A stretch of 64,000 nt of DNA, taken from NCBI GenBank assembly GCA_030737835.1, contig JAUJYN010000021.1, positions 682,001 to 746,000 on the forward strand. The letters run 5' to 3'. The first letter of the stretch is position 1, and every line of letters starts with the position of its first letter. This DNA comes from Acorus gramineus (lineage: Eukaryota; Streptophyta; Magnoliopsida; Acorales; Acoraceae). Under the pieces are notes generated by a model. That model did not search any database and was not told the origin of the DNA. It was given only the letters and a program-made list of their open reading frames with translations. Below, piece by piece: positions 32,701-44,511 of this stretch. The position numbers and the translations under genes are program-made.

Positions 32701-33131
32701 CTCACCCCTCGCATATGTTTTTCCCCAGTGGTCACTGAGCCTGAGCTAGAGCCGGAGCAGCAGTTGGAGCTTTCTGAGGGATTCCTTCAGTAGCGGAGCA
32801 GCGCCACGTTCCGCGAGTGCCAGAGGTTATCAGCATCCCTTCTTGACTGTATGTATTTGATTTCCGTGCTTGGCACGTGTTTGTATATGTTCAGTTGTAT
32901 TTGTGTATATTGGCTCTCACAGGACAGATGATTGAGTATCGAGTCTGTAGTATGTTTATTTACAGATTCAGTCTTTTGCTTCCGCATTTGGTGTATATAT
33001 CATGTCAGCCCTTTGTTGCATGTGTGTCATTCTAGTTGTTTGTGTATGATATATTGTTGACCTCCTGTGTAGATTCTGATATTTTATATACACTTGCCGT
33101 GTCCCGGGGACGGCCGCCCTGGGGCGTGACA
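29722..33131 (+). repeat. A 3' LTR (3.41 kb)
   Basis: Same order as the 5' LTR. TATATAAGG lies at 29995-30003, donor at 30309/30310, exon 2-like 31454-31489, exon 3-like 32729-32793. It differs from the 5' LTR by point changes and a few indels, mostly in the GC-rich tract. An example is a ~45-base segment near 24275-24320 missing from about 30515. Exon 1 reads TTT CGG TGC here, where the 5' LTR has a TGA. Confidence 0.93.
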
Positions 33132-34636
33132 TTAGTTATGCGCCCTGGAGGAATTCTTGAGAATTCATGACATTTGTAGAGTTGAGATCGGTGTCGGCGG
33201 ATCCAAGTGGATCGTATCCGTGTGGGTAGGCTGTTTCTCTTCCCTTCGTTGGATCCGTGTAGGGACTCCTCAGCGTTAGACAGGCCGTCTTGACAGAAGG
33301 CTCCCATCAGTAGGCACCTCCTGATTTGGTTTCGGACTGTGCTGAATGTGGGAGTAGACCAGGCGAGCTACGGTGTGGAGGAGAGGCTATCGGTGGACCA
33401 AGGGTGATCAACAGCCTAGTCAGTCCCAAAAGCCCATGTTACCCTATGAGGGCGGGGGTGAGGGTGTGGTGGGTTGGCGATGTAGCGACCCATTCGATTT
33501 TGTAGTTATTGCCACTTAGAGGCTATAAATGATTTAAGGTTGATATGATTTGTGATGTACAGTTGGTGCCATTCACTGAGTGTGTGGCCAGGTAGAGGCT
33601 ACCCGGAAGAGGGTTAACGAATGATGTCGCGAGCGTGGAATCGTTCTCCCCTTCGTTGGATCCGTGTAGTGACATCCCCGACGTTAGAGGCCAGGGAGAG
33701 GCTACCGGTGGACCAGGGGTGTAAAGCAGTCTAAGTCTCTCCCAAAGTTCCAAGATGTCTCCTTTCAGGAGTGAGGGTGTGGAAGAGGCGAAGACGCGTC
33801 CATCGTGACCCATTCGTTGTTCGACCGTTCCCATAGATGTTGGGTCCGGTCTTGTGATCGATGTTGAGGGACATCGATGGGCGTTTCTCTAGAGGTAGAT
33901 GATCCAATAGTGTTGAGTAGACCAGTAAGTCCGGGTCTCTTCGACCGACGGCATGGTCTCTAGACCAGTAAATCCGGGTCTCTTCGACCGACGGCATGGT
34001 CTCTAGACCAGTAAATCCGGGTCTCTTCGACCGACGGTATGGTCTCTCCCCATAAGTCCCAAAAGACTCCTTTTGGGAGTGAGGGTGGGGGTGAGGTTGG
34101 TCGCGCCGCCGCGTGACCCAGTGATCATTGGGTTTCTACCCATGTTTTTCCTTGAAAAAGGGAACTGATTTTGTATTGAACTGTAGAATGGTGATTGGTT
34201 TCCAGCCACTCACTGAGCTTGTAGCTCACCCCTCGCATACTGTTTCTTTTAAGGGGCAGTGTTGGGCGTGGAGCTGGAGCTTTCCTGTGGCGTGGTCTTA
34301 TGGGCGTGGAGCGTTCTTCCGGCGGGTGGCGAGTGCGAGGCTGTCAGCATTCCTAGAGTCTTTTATGCTTTGTAAATCGTGCATGTGGCACAGGTTGTAT
34401 TTTCTTTGGTCTAGACTTGGCTTCCACAGGACATTGATTGTGTATTCGGATCTGTAATAATGTTTTTGATTTACAGACATTGTATATATTATGCTTCCGC
34501 TTTTCAGTCAGTTATCTTTATCTTGCTTTGCCGCCTTGTGTATTGTTGTTGGTGTCCTTATTGACCTCAGGTATTGATAACTGATACTACTATTATTATT
34601 GCCGCGTCTCGGGGACGCCTGGGGCGTGACACTCCC

Positions 34637-35478
34637 GGTGGGGCCTCTACCTGGTAGCCTCCCAAGCCCACTATCTCCGCCATATGGGTGCACCAACAAG
34701 CATAGTATCTGGGAGCACCTCACAGGGCTCTGGCCTCAACCGGGCAGCTACAACGCACAATGATATATCGAAGCGACTCCATATGCCACTATGGAACCCA
34801 GTCCACAAGCAATCGCCCACCAAGCTGCAATAGGATGCACCCAATCCTGATCGTACGCATCACCACTCGCTACAGCACCTTTCAAGTGAGAGGAAAAATC
34901 CATCATGAATTTGATGCTTCAAAGGTATTCCTTGACTGGGAAAAGAAACCTTGGGAGGGCACCATGAGGTCCCGATATAGGATATCCCGACAACCAAACA
35001 AGGAACACGGAGTACCCTAGCCCGGGTTTCAACGCTGACCCTGCAAGGCCCCTTAATCCTTAGTAGGAAGGCTGAAAGAAGACATCACCCCTTAATGAGC
35101 AATACGGCACATCCTCAACACTTGAAACTGGCGCCGCACGTGAACTCAATGGTTACCAGCAATACCGATGCACGGGAAAGAGCTCCATTATCGAGACGCA
35201 ATCCATACCTTAGAAATTGTGACCAATTCATCACTATCATACTACTGGGCATAAATCTCCTACCCAAGCCTTAATCCCACCACAAGGGATCCAACAACTG
35301 ACCCTAATCAGTCGACCCAGTCGACAACTTAAGGGTGGGTCCAGGGGGTCACGTCCACGTCAACGGATGCGAGGAGGCATATCAACAATCTAAGATAACT
35401 TCTAAAACAACAGTACTCAGATGACAATCCTACGACTCATCATCGGCTCTGACAGGACCAGGCTCTGATACCAACTTT
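34637..35478 (-). pseudogene. C internal region, gag side
   Basis: Minus-strand continuation of C. It includes the LTR-homologous block (about 34935-35050), sequence matching D 11760-12420, a gag start whose ATG is at 35380-35378 and whose seventh codon is TGA (35362-35360), and the primer-binding complement GGCTCTGATACCA at 35461-35473. No gag domain is encoded. Confidence 0.85.
35461..35473 (-). promoter_or_regulatory. C primer-binding site (initiator Met tRNA)
   Basis: GGCTCTGATACCA is the reverse complement of TGGTATCAGAGCC, five bases inside the 5' LTR boundary at 35479. Confidence 0.92.
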
Positions 35479-38406
35479 TGTCACGCCCCAGGGCGGCCGT
35501 CCCCGAGACGTGGCAATAATAAAATATCAGCTATCAATACCTGAGGTCAATAAAGACTCCAACAACAACACACAAGGTGGCAAAGCAAGGATAATGATAA
35601 CTGACTGAAAAGCAGAAGCATAATATATAAACAATGTCTGTAAACCAAAAACATTATTACAGACTCGAATACACAATCACTGTCCTGTGAGAGCCAAGTC
35701 TAGACCAAAGAAAATACAACCTGTGTCACATGCACGATTTACAATACATACAATGACTAGGATTGCTGACAGCCTCGCACTCGCCACCCGCCGAAAAAAC
35801 GCTCCATGCCACAGGAAAGCTCCAGCTCCACGCCACAGGAAAGCTCCAGCTCCATGCCCAACACTGCCCTTGAAAAGAAACAGTATGCGAGGGGTGAGCT
35901 ACAAGCTCAGTGAGTGGCTGGAAACCAATCACCATACAACAGTTCAATGCTAACACAATTTCCTTTCAAGGAAAAACATGGGTAGAAACCCAATGGATAA
36001 CAGGGTCACACGGCGGCGCGACCAACCTCACCCTCACCCTCACTCCCGGAGGAAGACTCTTGGGTCTTTTGGGGAGAGACCATACCGTTGGTCGAGGAGA
36101 CCCAGGATTACTGGTCTACGCAACACTACTGGATCATCTACATCGAGATAACTGCCCAACGATGTCTTTGAACATCCCGGACCCAACAACTATGGGAACG
36201 GATGAACAACGAATGGGTCACAAAACGACGTGTCTTCACCTCATCCTCACCCTCACTCCCGGAGGGACACTCTTGGGATATTTGGAGACATAGACTGCTC
36301 TACACCCTTGGTCCACCGGTAGCCCTTTCCCCACGTAGCCTCTACCTGGTATACTCCCACGATTAGTACGCTTCCGAATGCATCGGTGGTACCTACGGAT
36401 GGGAGCCCTCTGTCAGGACAGCTTTTCCAACGCCGGGGAGTTCCTACATCGGATCCAACAAAGGGGAGAACGATTCCACGCTCGCAATATCATTCGTTAG
36501 CCCTCTCCCGGGTAGCCTCTACCTGGTACACTCCCACGATCAGTACGCTCCCGAACGCATCGGTGGTACCTACGGATGGGAGCCCTCTGTCAGGACAGCT
36601 ACAATCCGGGCCTCTTCAACACAGACGACATTGGGAGTAAACATTCCATGTTCGCAAAGCGAACCCAATGGAAAAACACTACACTCGATAATCACATATC
36701 GATGATAGCGAACACTATTGTACTCCCACACGGTTGCGTCGCTTGGACACAGGGGGGGTGTCACGCCCCAACTACCGGCTTAACAATCCGATAAGATAAT
36801 GAATTCTCCTGAATTCCAAACGAGTGCATCGCTCGGATGCACAGGGCAATTATATCGCTAGCGCTCTAACTAATAAGGTACAACCCGACAGCGGGTCATA
36901 CCCACACCTATTCCAGATAGGCCTAATCAGCTTTTAACATGCGCATATAAATATATCCAGGAGAATTTTATATCAGCTATGTGCATGAACCATATGCACA
37001 ATCATCTAATAATTATAGGGACACTCCCTAACATGGATTTACATCATAATAATTCATACAACATGCATACATGGTCATTAATCATATAAACATACAAAAT
37101 ATACTCTAACATCCGTTGGATATCACCAACTTAAAAGAAAGGGGCAAGCACGATCTCGCGCACTAACAGGTGCATGCCAATATTCCAAACGAACCTGAGT
37201 CGAGTAAAAAATCGCATCTACTTACTCAGTTCATTCAGAGGGAGAGGGCGGGGGAGATCATCATCTCATGAAGCTGGTCATAGCTTTGCCCCATTAGCAT
37301 GGGCGCAACAACTACACCACGCCCTCGAGTCTTATCGCAAGGGAATATTAGGCAGGTGCCCGTTATTAACCCAGACTTATTCATGTTCGATATTCCAATT
37401 AATATGGTGGGAGTAGTATTACAATACTACCTAAGGCATGCCATATTCTATACATCCATACACATTACACAAATACATGCCCATACTAGAGGGGCTCATG
37501 CAACACAATCATTCATACATGGATACAATACATGTATATAAGCCTAGCATGCAAGATATCTACATATTATAGCTTAAGCATGGCCATACTACTTATCTAG
37601 ACAAGTAGTATAGGTAGGGGGGGGGGCATCGATGCGCGACGCGCGTCTACGCGCGTCGAGCGCATCCCGAGAGGGGGGGGGGATTGGATCGAACCACTCA
37701 CCATTACCCGGGACCTCGCGCATCCCATCCGACGAGATCTGCAAGGTAAGGGCATCAAATTTGGTGAGTAACATCACAATTTAACACTTAGAAATCACTA
37801 GAAATACAAAAGACTTAGACATGCACGCATACGGGCTCGCACGCATGCAAGCACGCGCGTACGCACGCATGCCCGAGTGCCCCAGCACCTACCCGAGACC
37901 CTGGGCAGCCCCACGCATGCCCCAACACGCGCACGCACTCGCGCGCGCACTGACATCGAGTCCCGCGCCCAGATGCATGCCCAGACGCATGCCCCGCGCG
38001 CGCGCACGCTCACGCCCACTCCGCGCGCACCCACGCGCTCGCGCGCATGCCCCCGCGCGGGTCTGCGCGCTCGCCTGCTCCCTTCTGCGCGCGCGCCTAC
38101 ACGCGCACGCGCGCAGACAGCCCCTAGCGCGCACCCAGCCAACCTTAACCCCTTTTTAACGCTCCCCAACCCCTCACACACACCCTAACCCATCTACCTA
38201 GCATGCATGACCTCCCCAACCATCCCAACATCCCTAAAAATCAAGAAGAAGGTGAAGAGGACTTACCAAAAGAGGGAAAGGGAAAGGGGGAGTTGCGGGG
38301 CTCTCGACGCGCCCACGGCCGCCTCAACCACCACCACCACCACGCCTCCTCTTCAACCTCTCCCCAGCCCTCTTTGGCTGCAAATCAGGGGGGGGCAAGA
38401 TATGAG

Positions 38407-41400
38407 TGTCACGACCCAGGGCGGCCGTCCCCGGGACGCGGCAAGCGTATACATGATATCAGCAGTCAATACAGGAGATCAATAGCATACCATAAACAAC
38501 AGCTAAAAAGACAACACAGACAACAAAGAGGCTGACATGATGTATACATAGATAGCGGAAGCTAAAAAGATTGAATCTGTAAATCAACAACACATTACAG
38601 ACTCGATACATAATCAACTGTCCTGTGAGAGCCAATATACACACAAACATCCAAATACAATCCAAACTAGGTGCCCAAGCACGGAAATATATACATACAA
38701 TCAAAAGGATGCTGATGGCCTCTAAAACTCGAGGGACGTGGCGCTACTCCGCTACTGGTGCAGTCGCTCGGGGAGCTCCTCCTTCAAGTCCGCCTCGGTA
38801 ATCACTGGAGAAAAATATTATGTGAGGGGTGAGCCACACGCTCAGTGAATAGCACAACCCATGCATCACAATTTATATTAACCACAAATAATCATTAAAA
38901 GCCTCAAAGTGGCATGAACAACACAAATCCAGTGGGTCGCTACATCGCCGAACCACCACACCCTCACCCTCACCCTCACCCTCACCCCTCAATAGGTGAC
39001 ATAGGATATTGGGACTTACAAGGCTGATAATCATCCTTACACAAATCCAGTGGGTCGCTACATCGCCGGCCCACCACACCCTCACCCTCACCCCTCAACA
39101 GGTGACATAGGATATTGGGACTGACTAGGCTGTTGGTCACCCTTGGTCTACCGATAGTCTCTCCCCACTCCGTAGGCCGCTTGGCCACTCCCACATTCAG
39201 CACAGTCCTTCCCAAATCAGGAGGTGCCTACTGATGGGAGCCCTCCACGGGACAGCCTTTCTAACGTCGGGGCAGTCTCTACACGGATCCAACGAAGGGA
39301 ACAGAACAGCCTATCCATACGCATATGATCCACTCGGATCCGCCGACAACACATCTCAACAACTCTAATGTCTTGAATTCTTCAGAATTCCTCCAGCGCG
39401 CATAACCAAGATGCAGGGAATATATAAGATAATAATGGGGAAAAGAAACCTTGGGAGGGCAACTTGAGGTCCCGATATAGGACATCCCACCAACCAAACA
39501 AGGAACACGGAGTACCCTAGCCCGGGTCTCAATGTTGACCTCGCAAGGCCCCCTTATATTCCCTAAGGCATGCTAAAAATATCATAAGCTTGCGTTTAAT
39601 TTAATAAATCAAACTAAAAGGACGCATGCATAGGTCGAGGCTTTCCTAACATGATAACAAGGTGACAGGATGCACGGCTCTTACACATATCCTAAGGGTG
39701 CAAGTCCCTAACATACAAAGTCTAGGGTGGCATGCATTCTACACACTAATCATGCTTGCATGGATTACATATAACAAGTTAATATCAACTGCGGTGCCCC
39801 AGGGGAGGACGGTATACGCCCAAGTGCATATAGCGCCTCCCAACTGGGTTGGGTTGTCCCACTCACCGATAACCGGGTCGTCGCGCGACCGTCCGTAAAG
39901 ATCTGCAAGACATAGTAATCAACTTGGTGAGTAAAAATACACAAATACCACAAAAATACACAAAATACACTATAAATACCCAATACTCGGACAAGCGTAC
40001 ATACGGCTTGTACGCACGCGAGTCCGAGCACCCCGACTCACTCCTGAACCCCTGGGCAGCCGCGCGCACGGTCACCCGCCCCGGGCGCACAGCCGAGCCC
40101 CGGCCCATGCGCCCAGGGCACTGCCGAGCCCAGCCCGCACGCCCGAACACTCCGCCAAGTCCTCCCAGGTGCACCGCGCGCCCACTGCGCCCCAGCGCAG
40201 CGACTCGCGCGCACACCCGCACGCCCAGCGCCCCATCGCCTCGCCCCGCGCACACCCCGCGCGCACCACCGCTCGCCCGATCGCGCACACCCGCACGACG
40301 GCCTGCGCGCAGCACCCGTACGCGGTCCCCTGCGCGCGGCACGCACCGCGCCTCTGCGCAGTGCCCCACGCGCACACCCGCGCACGGCGCCCAGCGCCCA
40401 GCACCTGCGACCATCGCCCAGCGCCCCAGCACACCCTCCTGCTCCACCCGAGTGCACGCCCGTGCGCACGCCCGCGCGCACGCGCGCGTGCACGCCCCAC
40501 AGTGCCCAGCCTGCGCTGCCCTGCCTGCCTGCCAGCCTACCCGGGACAGCCTGCCTGCCCTGCCTGCCTGCTTGAGCCACCCAACCACCTCCCACCGGCC
40601 ACCAATGGCCACCAACCGCCGCCAACGGCCACCCACCGCCGCCAACGGCCACTCATACCCAAAACCACCCTCCTAACAAGCATCTAAGCAAGAAAAGGAA
40701 GGAAAGAGAGCTTACCCAAGGAAGGAAGGGAAGGAAGGGAAGTTCGGTTGCTCTCCGCGCACCGAAACACCTCCTCCAAGGCCACCACCACCGAGCTCTT
40801 CCTCATCCCTCGAAATGGCTGAAAACAGAGGAGAAAAGAGGGCGTGAGAAGGGGCTAAACACATCGGAACTCGAATCCGAGACCACCGGTGGATAGATCG
40901 GGAGCTCCCCTTACCTTTCTCTTCTTTGGGTTTTGAGATCCAAGCTCTCTAACTAGGGTAAAAGGTGGAAAAAGAGAGAGGGGGAGAGAGAAATCAATTT
41001 GGGGAAGATGATGAATAGTGGGGGAGATATTTTAGATTCACTTATATATAATCCCCACACTTAGATTAGGTTTAACAAGGTTTAATTAGGGTTTAAGAGA
41101 GGATTAAAGAGGATTAAGTGAACTTTGAACTTGGGTCAACCCAACCACACAAAAAAACAAAAGGGGTTGACCAAGTCATGGGCCCACTTTGACCGAGTCA
41201 ACTCTCCCAATGACTTCTCGCTTGGTCAAAACCCGGATAGGCCCCGGAACTGTGAAATTCTGAAACGTTACCGGAATTCGATGAAATTTTCGTGAGTGGC
41301 TTGGAATGGTACCAGGACACATAATATGCAGTTAGATTTTCAATCGGAGTCCTCAAACTCAGGATGATAGCTAACAGTCCAAAATTTTAGCGGTTTCGAT

Positions 41401-41477
41401 CGAAAAATGAAAAAACTCAAAAACTGTCAGAATGCTCCAATGGTTACCAGAAGGCTAAAAGTGACACATATATAACA
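38407..41477 (-). mobile_element. A-type solo LTR nested in the C 5' LTR
   Basis: From TGTCACGACCCAGGGCGG to CACATATATAACA on the minus strand, 3.07 kb. Left flank ...CAAGATATGAG and right flank (A)TGAGAGGGTGC rebuild the empty site seen at about 18955-18975. The duplication is ATGAG if one terminal A is shared, or TGAG (4 bp) if not. No internal region is present. This copy contains the complete three-exon ORF described separately. Confidence 0.92.
38752..40806 (-). other. Candidate three-exon small ORF inside the solo LTR (59 codons)
   Basis: Hypothetical, not a recognised gene. On the minus strand, exon 1 coding 40806-40716 (ATG, 91 nt) ends G|GTAAGC. Exon 2 39902-39867 (36 nt) follows TCTTGCAG and ends G|GTGAGT. 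Exon 3 38804-38752 (53 nt) follows TTTTTCTCCAG and ends at TAG. Total is 180 nt with both introns in phase 1. The product starts MRKSS and has DLYGRSRDDPVI from exon 2 and an acidic end ELPERLHQ. No domain is recognised. The GC-rich tract lies in intron 1. Exons 2 and 3 stay in frame in the other A-type LTRs, but exon 1 has lost its ATG there. It could be a leader exon chain that is open by chance. Confidence 0.35.
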
Positions 41478-42225
41478 TGAGAGGGTGCTTGAGAGAGGAG
41501 AATCAACAACAATTAACAACACTTACACAAACTTGTTCTTCCTCCTTCACCTTCTCCTTCTCTTCTCTGTGACATTAACACAAACACTTGGGGGGGGGGG
41601 ATGAAAGAGAGAAAGAGAGACCCAAGAGTGGTAGACGTGGGGAGTGAGAGAGAGAGAGAGAGATATTTCTTTGGGCAAATAAATATCCAAAAGAGGGATA
41701 CAAATGACCAATTCGTCCCTGACTAGAAATTCTGTACATGCTTCACTAGAACAGCCATAACTTCCTCAATATAGCTCTGAATTGCACAATTCAAAGTCCA
41801 CTGGAAAGCCAAGAAGATTATCTACAACTTTCATGTTTATGCCAAGATCAAATAATCCCTCCGGCTATTCCGAAATTAGAGCTAAACATGAAACATGGCT
41901 GCTGCCAGAATTTTCCACCCCGGGGTATACTTGGTAAAATACCCATAACTTTTACTACATGAATCCAGTTGATCTAATTCCACTTTTGTATGAAAGCTAA
42001 CTCAAAACTGAGCATCTCATAATAAAATCATATTTAAACCTCTTCATCTTGGATTTTAACAAAATTAAATCCAAATACCAAATCGGAAATGCATAACTTC
42101 TAGGAGAAAATTATGTAGCCTAATTTTCAATCAGAGCTCTCCAACTCCTGTAGGTGGCTAAAACCCAAAATTTTAGCGACTCCGATAAAAAAAAAGACTC
42201 CAAATGACACAGGCATAACAGCTAG

Positions 42226-44511
42226 CGCTCTAACTAATAAGTTACAACCCGACAGTGTTTCATACGCATGCCTATCTCAGATAGGCCTATCAGTTTTTAA
42301 CATGCGCATATAAATATATCCAGGAGAATTTTATATCTAGCTATGTGCATGAACCATATGAACAATCATCTAATAATTTTAGGGACACTCCCTAACATGG
42401 ATTTACATCATAATAAATCATACAACATGCATACATGGTCATTAATCACATAAGCACACAAGGCCTAACTTAAACATGCGTTGGATATCACCAACTTAAA
42501 AGAAAGGGTCAAGCGCGATCTCGCGCACTAACAGGTGCATGCCAATATTCCAAACGAACCTGAGTCGAGTAGGAAATCGCATCTACTTACTCAGTTCGTT
42601 CAGAGGGAGAGTGCGGGAGAGATCATCATCAAATGGAGCTGGTCATAGCTTTGCCACATTAGCATGGGCGTAACAACTACACCACGCCCTCGAGTCTTAC
42701 CGCAAGGGAATATTAGGCAGGTGTCCATTATTAACCCAGACTTATTCATGCTGGATATTCCAATTAATATGGTGGGAGTATTATTACAATACTACTTAAG
42801 GCATGCCATATTCTATACATCCATACACATTACCAAAAATACATGCCCATACTAGAGCGGCTCATGCAACACAATCATTCATACATGAATACAATACATG
42901 TATATAAGCCTAGCATGCAAGATATCTACATATTATAGCTTAAGCATGGCCATACTACTTATCTACACAAGTAGTATAGCTAGGGGGCCCCATCGATGCG
43001 CGACGTGCGTCTACGCGCGTCGAGCGCATCCCGAGAGGAGGGGGGATTGGATCGAACCACTCACCGATACCCGGATCGCCGCGCGTCCGGTCTACGAGAT
43101 CTGCAAAACACAACCAATGATCCATAATTAAATTATGGAACCTCCTATCACACATATAAGCTTACTTCATGAAGACCCTAACCCCTGATACTTCCATATT
43201 ATCACCCAAGACACATGCAACCAACTCCTTGACACTCAACCAAGAAAAACTGCTAAACCTGCTGCAACCAGCCCTACTAATTGGTCTTCACAGCACCCAA
43301 TACACTTCCAAAAATTATGCAATAAATCATGCACATTCTATGATATGCTGGGATCATAATCCATGAAGACATTAGAACCTAATTTTGTTTCTACAAGCCC
43401 GAAACAAATCATTTCCCGAAGCAGGTCAATTCCTACGCGAATCTGGACAGGTCATGCAAAACGGGTTCTAACTTACACCACAGATATCATAATGACCCCA
43501 AATTTCATATATAACATCTAGACACATAGATGATCAAATCATAAGAAGACATAATCCTAAAAATATACCTCTAAATACTAGATTCACTGAGATCTTTAAA
43601 AGACAGTGAGCTGCCTTACCGAAACAGGGGGAGGGAAATGGGGAGATGCGGGGTTATCGACACACCCACGACCACCTCAACCACCACCACCACTACCACC
43701 ATCTCTTCAGCCTCTCCACCAGCCCTTCTTGGCAGAAAACAGGGGTGCAAGGGAATGAGAAAGGGATTGAGAGAAGAGAAACAACAACAACAACAACAAC
43801 AACACATGCTCACCTTTTCTCACCCTTTCTCACTCTTTCTTGAGCTTCTTCTTCATCCTTTCCTCCATTAACAACACACACACAACAAAAAAAAAACAGA
43901 GAGGGAGAGGGAGACGAGAGTGAGAGGGAGTGAGAGGTTTCCACAAAAGGGGGGTTTTAAATGGAGATAAAGTGAGTTGGTGGGGGGGGACAAGACCAAA
44001 TCGTCCCTGACCAGAAATTCTGGACGGGCTTCACTAGAACAGCCATAACTTCCACGATATAGCTCCGAATTGCACAATTCAAAATCCTTTGGTAAGCCAA
44101 GAAGATTATCTACAACTTTCATGTTTATGCCAAAATCAAATAATCCCTCCAGCTATTCCAAAATTAGAGCTAAACATTGAACATGGCTGCTGCCAGAATT
44201 TTTCATCCCCGGGGTATACTTGGAAAAATACCCATAACTTTTACTACATGAATCCAGTTGATCTAATTCAACTTTTGTACGAAAGCTAACTCAAAACTGA
44301 GCATCTCATGATAAAATCATATTTAAACCTCTTCATCTTGGATTTTAACAAAATTAAATCCAAATACCAAATCGGAAATACATAACTTCTAGGAGAAAAA
44401 TTATATAGCCAAATATTCAATCAGAGCGCTCCAACTCCTGCAGGTGGCTAAAAGCCAAAATTTTAGCGACTCCGATTGAAAAATAAGGCTCCAAATGACA
44501 CAGGCATAACA
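42226..44511 (-). repeat. E 3' LTR, second segment (U3 side)
   Basis: Resumes after the GCTAG duplication and ends CACAGGCATAACA. Putative exon 2 (about 43063-43101) encodes DLVDRTRGDPGI without a stop. Unlike D, C and A, the following putative intron has no GC-rich tract but AT-rich unrelated sequence (about 43105-43615). A CAACAACAA repeat lies near 43775-43805. Confidence 0.9.

Larger units (their letters stand above)
23512..33131 (+). mobile_element. Element A: chromovirus with 3.4-kb LTRs, internally deleted, TSD TTAGT
   Basis: Both LTRs start TGTTATAT and end GGGGCGTGACA, with TTAGT at 23507-23511 and 33132-33136. Removing the element joins CCTGCATCTTAGT to TATGCGCCCTGG, which is the normal D LTR sequence (compare 9975-9996). 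Internal region 26922-29721 has a primer-binding site, most of gag in three frames, an LTR-like block, an RT/RNase H boundary fragment, a chromodomain and a polypurine tract. It is the innermost and so among the youngest insertions. Confidence 0.95.
21355..34631 (+). mobile_element. D-type solo LTR nested in C, carrying element A
   Basis: Plus-strand LTR from TGTTGTGCCTGTGTCATTTGG to GGGGCGTGACA, flanked by CTCCC at 21350-21354 and 34632-34636. There is no primer-binding site or internal sequence at its ends, so it is a solo LTR of about 3.65 kb net, interrupted at 23512-33136 by element A. The intact target CACTCTCCCGGTGTGGCC is present in E at about 46275. Three CTCTTCGACCGACGG repeats lie at 33922-34048. 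Confidence 0.94.
5855..42220 (-). mobile_element. Element C: non-autonomous chromovirus nested in E
   Basis: Minus-strand element with TSD GCTAG. Parts: 3' LTR 5855-8101 plus 18401-19463 (about 3.3 kb net), polypurine tract 19464-19478, internal region 19464-21354 plus 34637-35478 (about 2.7 kb net), primer-binding site 35461-35473, 5' LTR 35479-42220 (about 3.7 kb net). It has received three independent insertions: D at 8102, a D-type solo LTR at 21355, and an A-type solo LTR at 38407. The 3' LTR lacks a ~280-bp segment present at 41668-41930, apparently a deletion next to a GA repeat. Confidence 0.93.
35479..42220 (-). repeat. C 5' LTR, interrupted by an A-type solo LTR
   Basis: Minus-strand LTR from TGTCACGCCCCAGGGCGG to CACAGGCATAACA, net about 3.67 kb after removing 38407-41477. 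It keeps the uninterrupted D target at about 37744. It also has an internal terminus-like TGTCACGCCCCAACTACCGG at 36759, a GC-rich tract (37850-38120) and a GA microsatellite near 41650. Confidence 0.92.
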
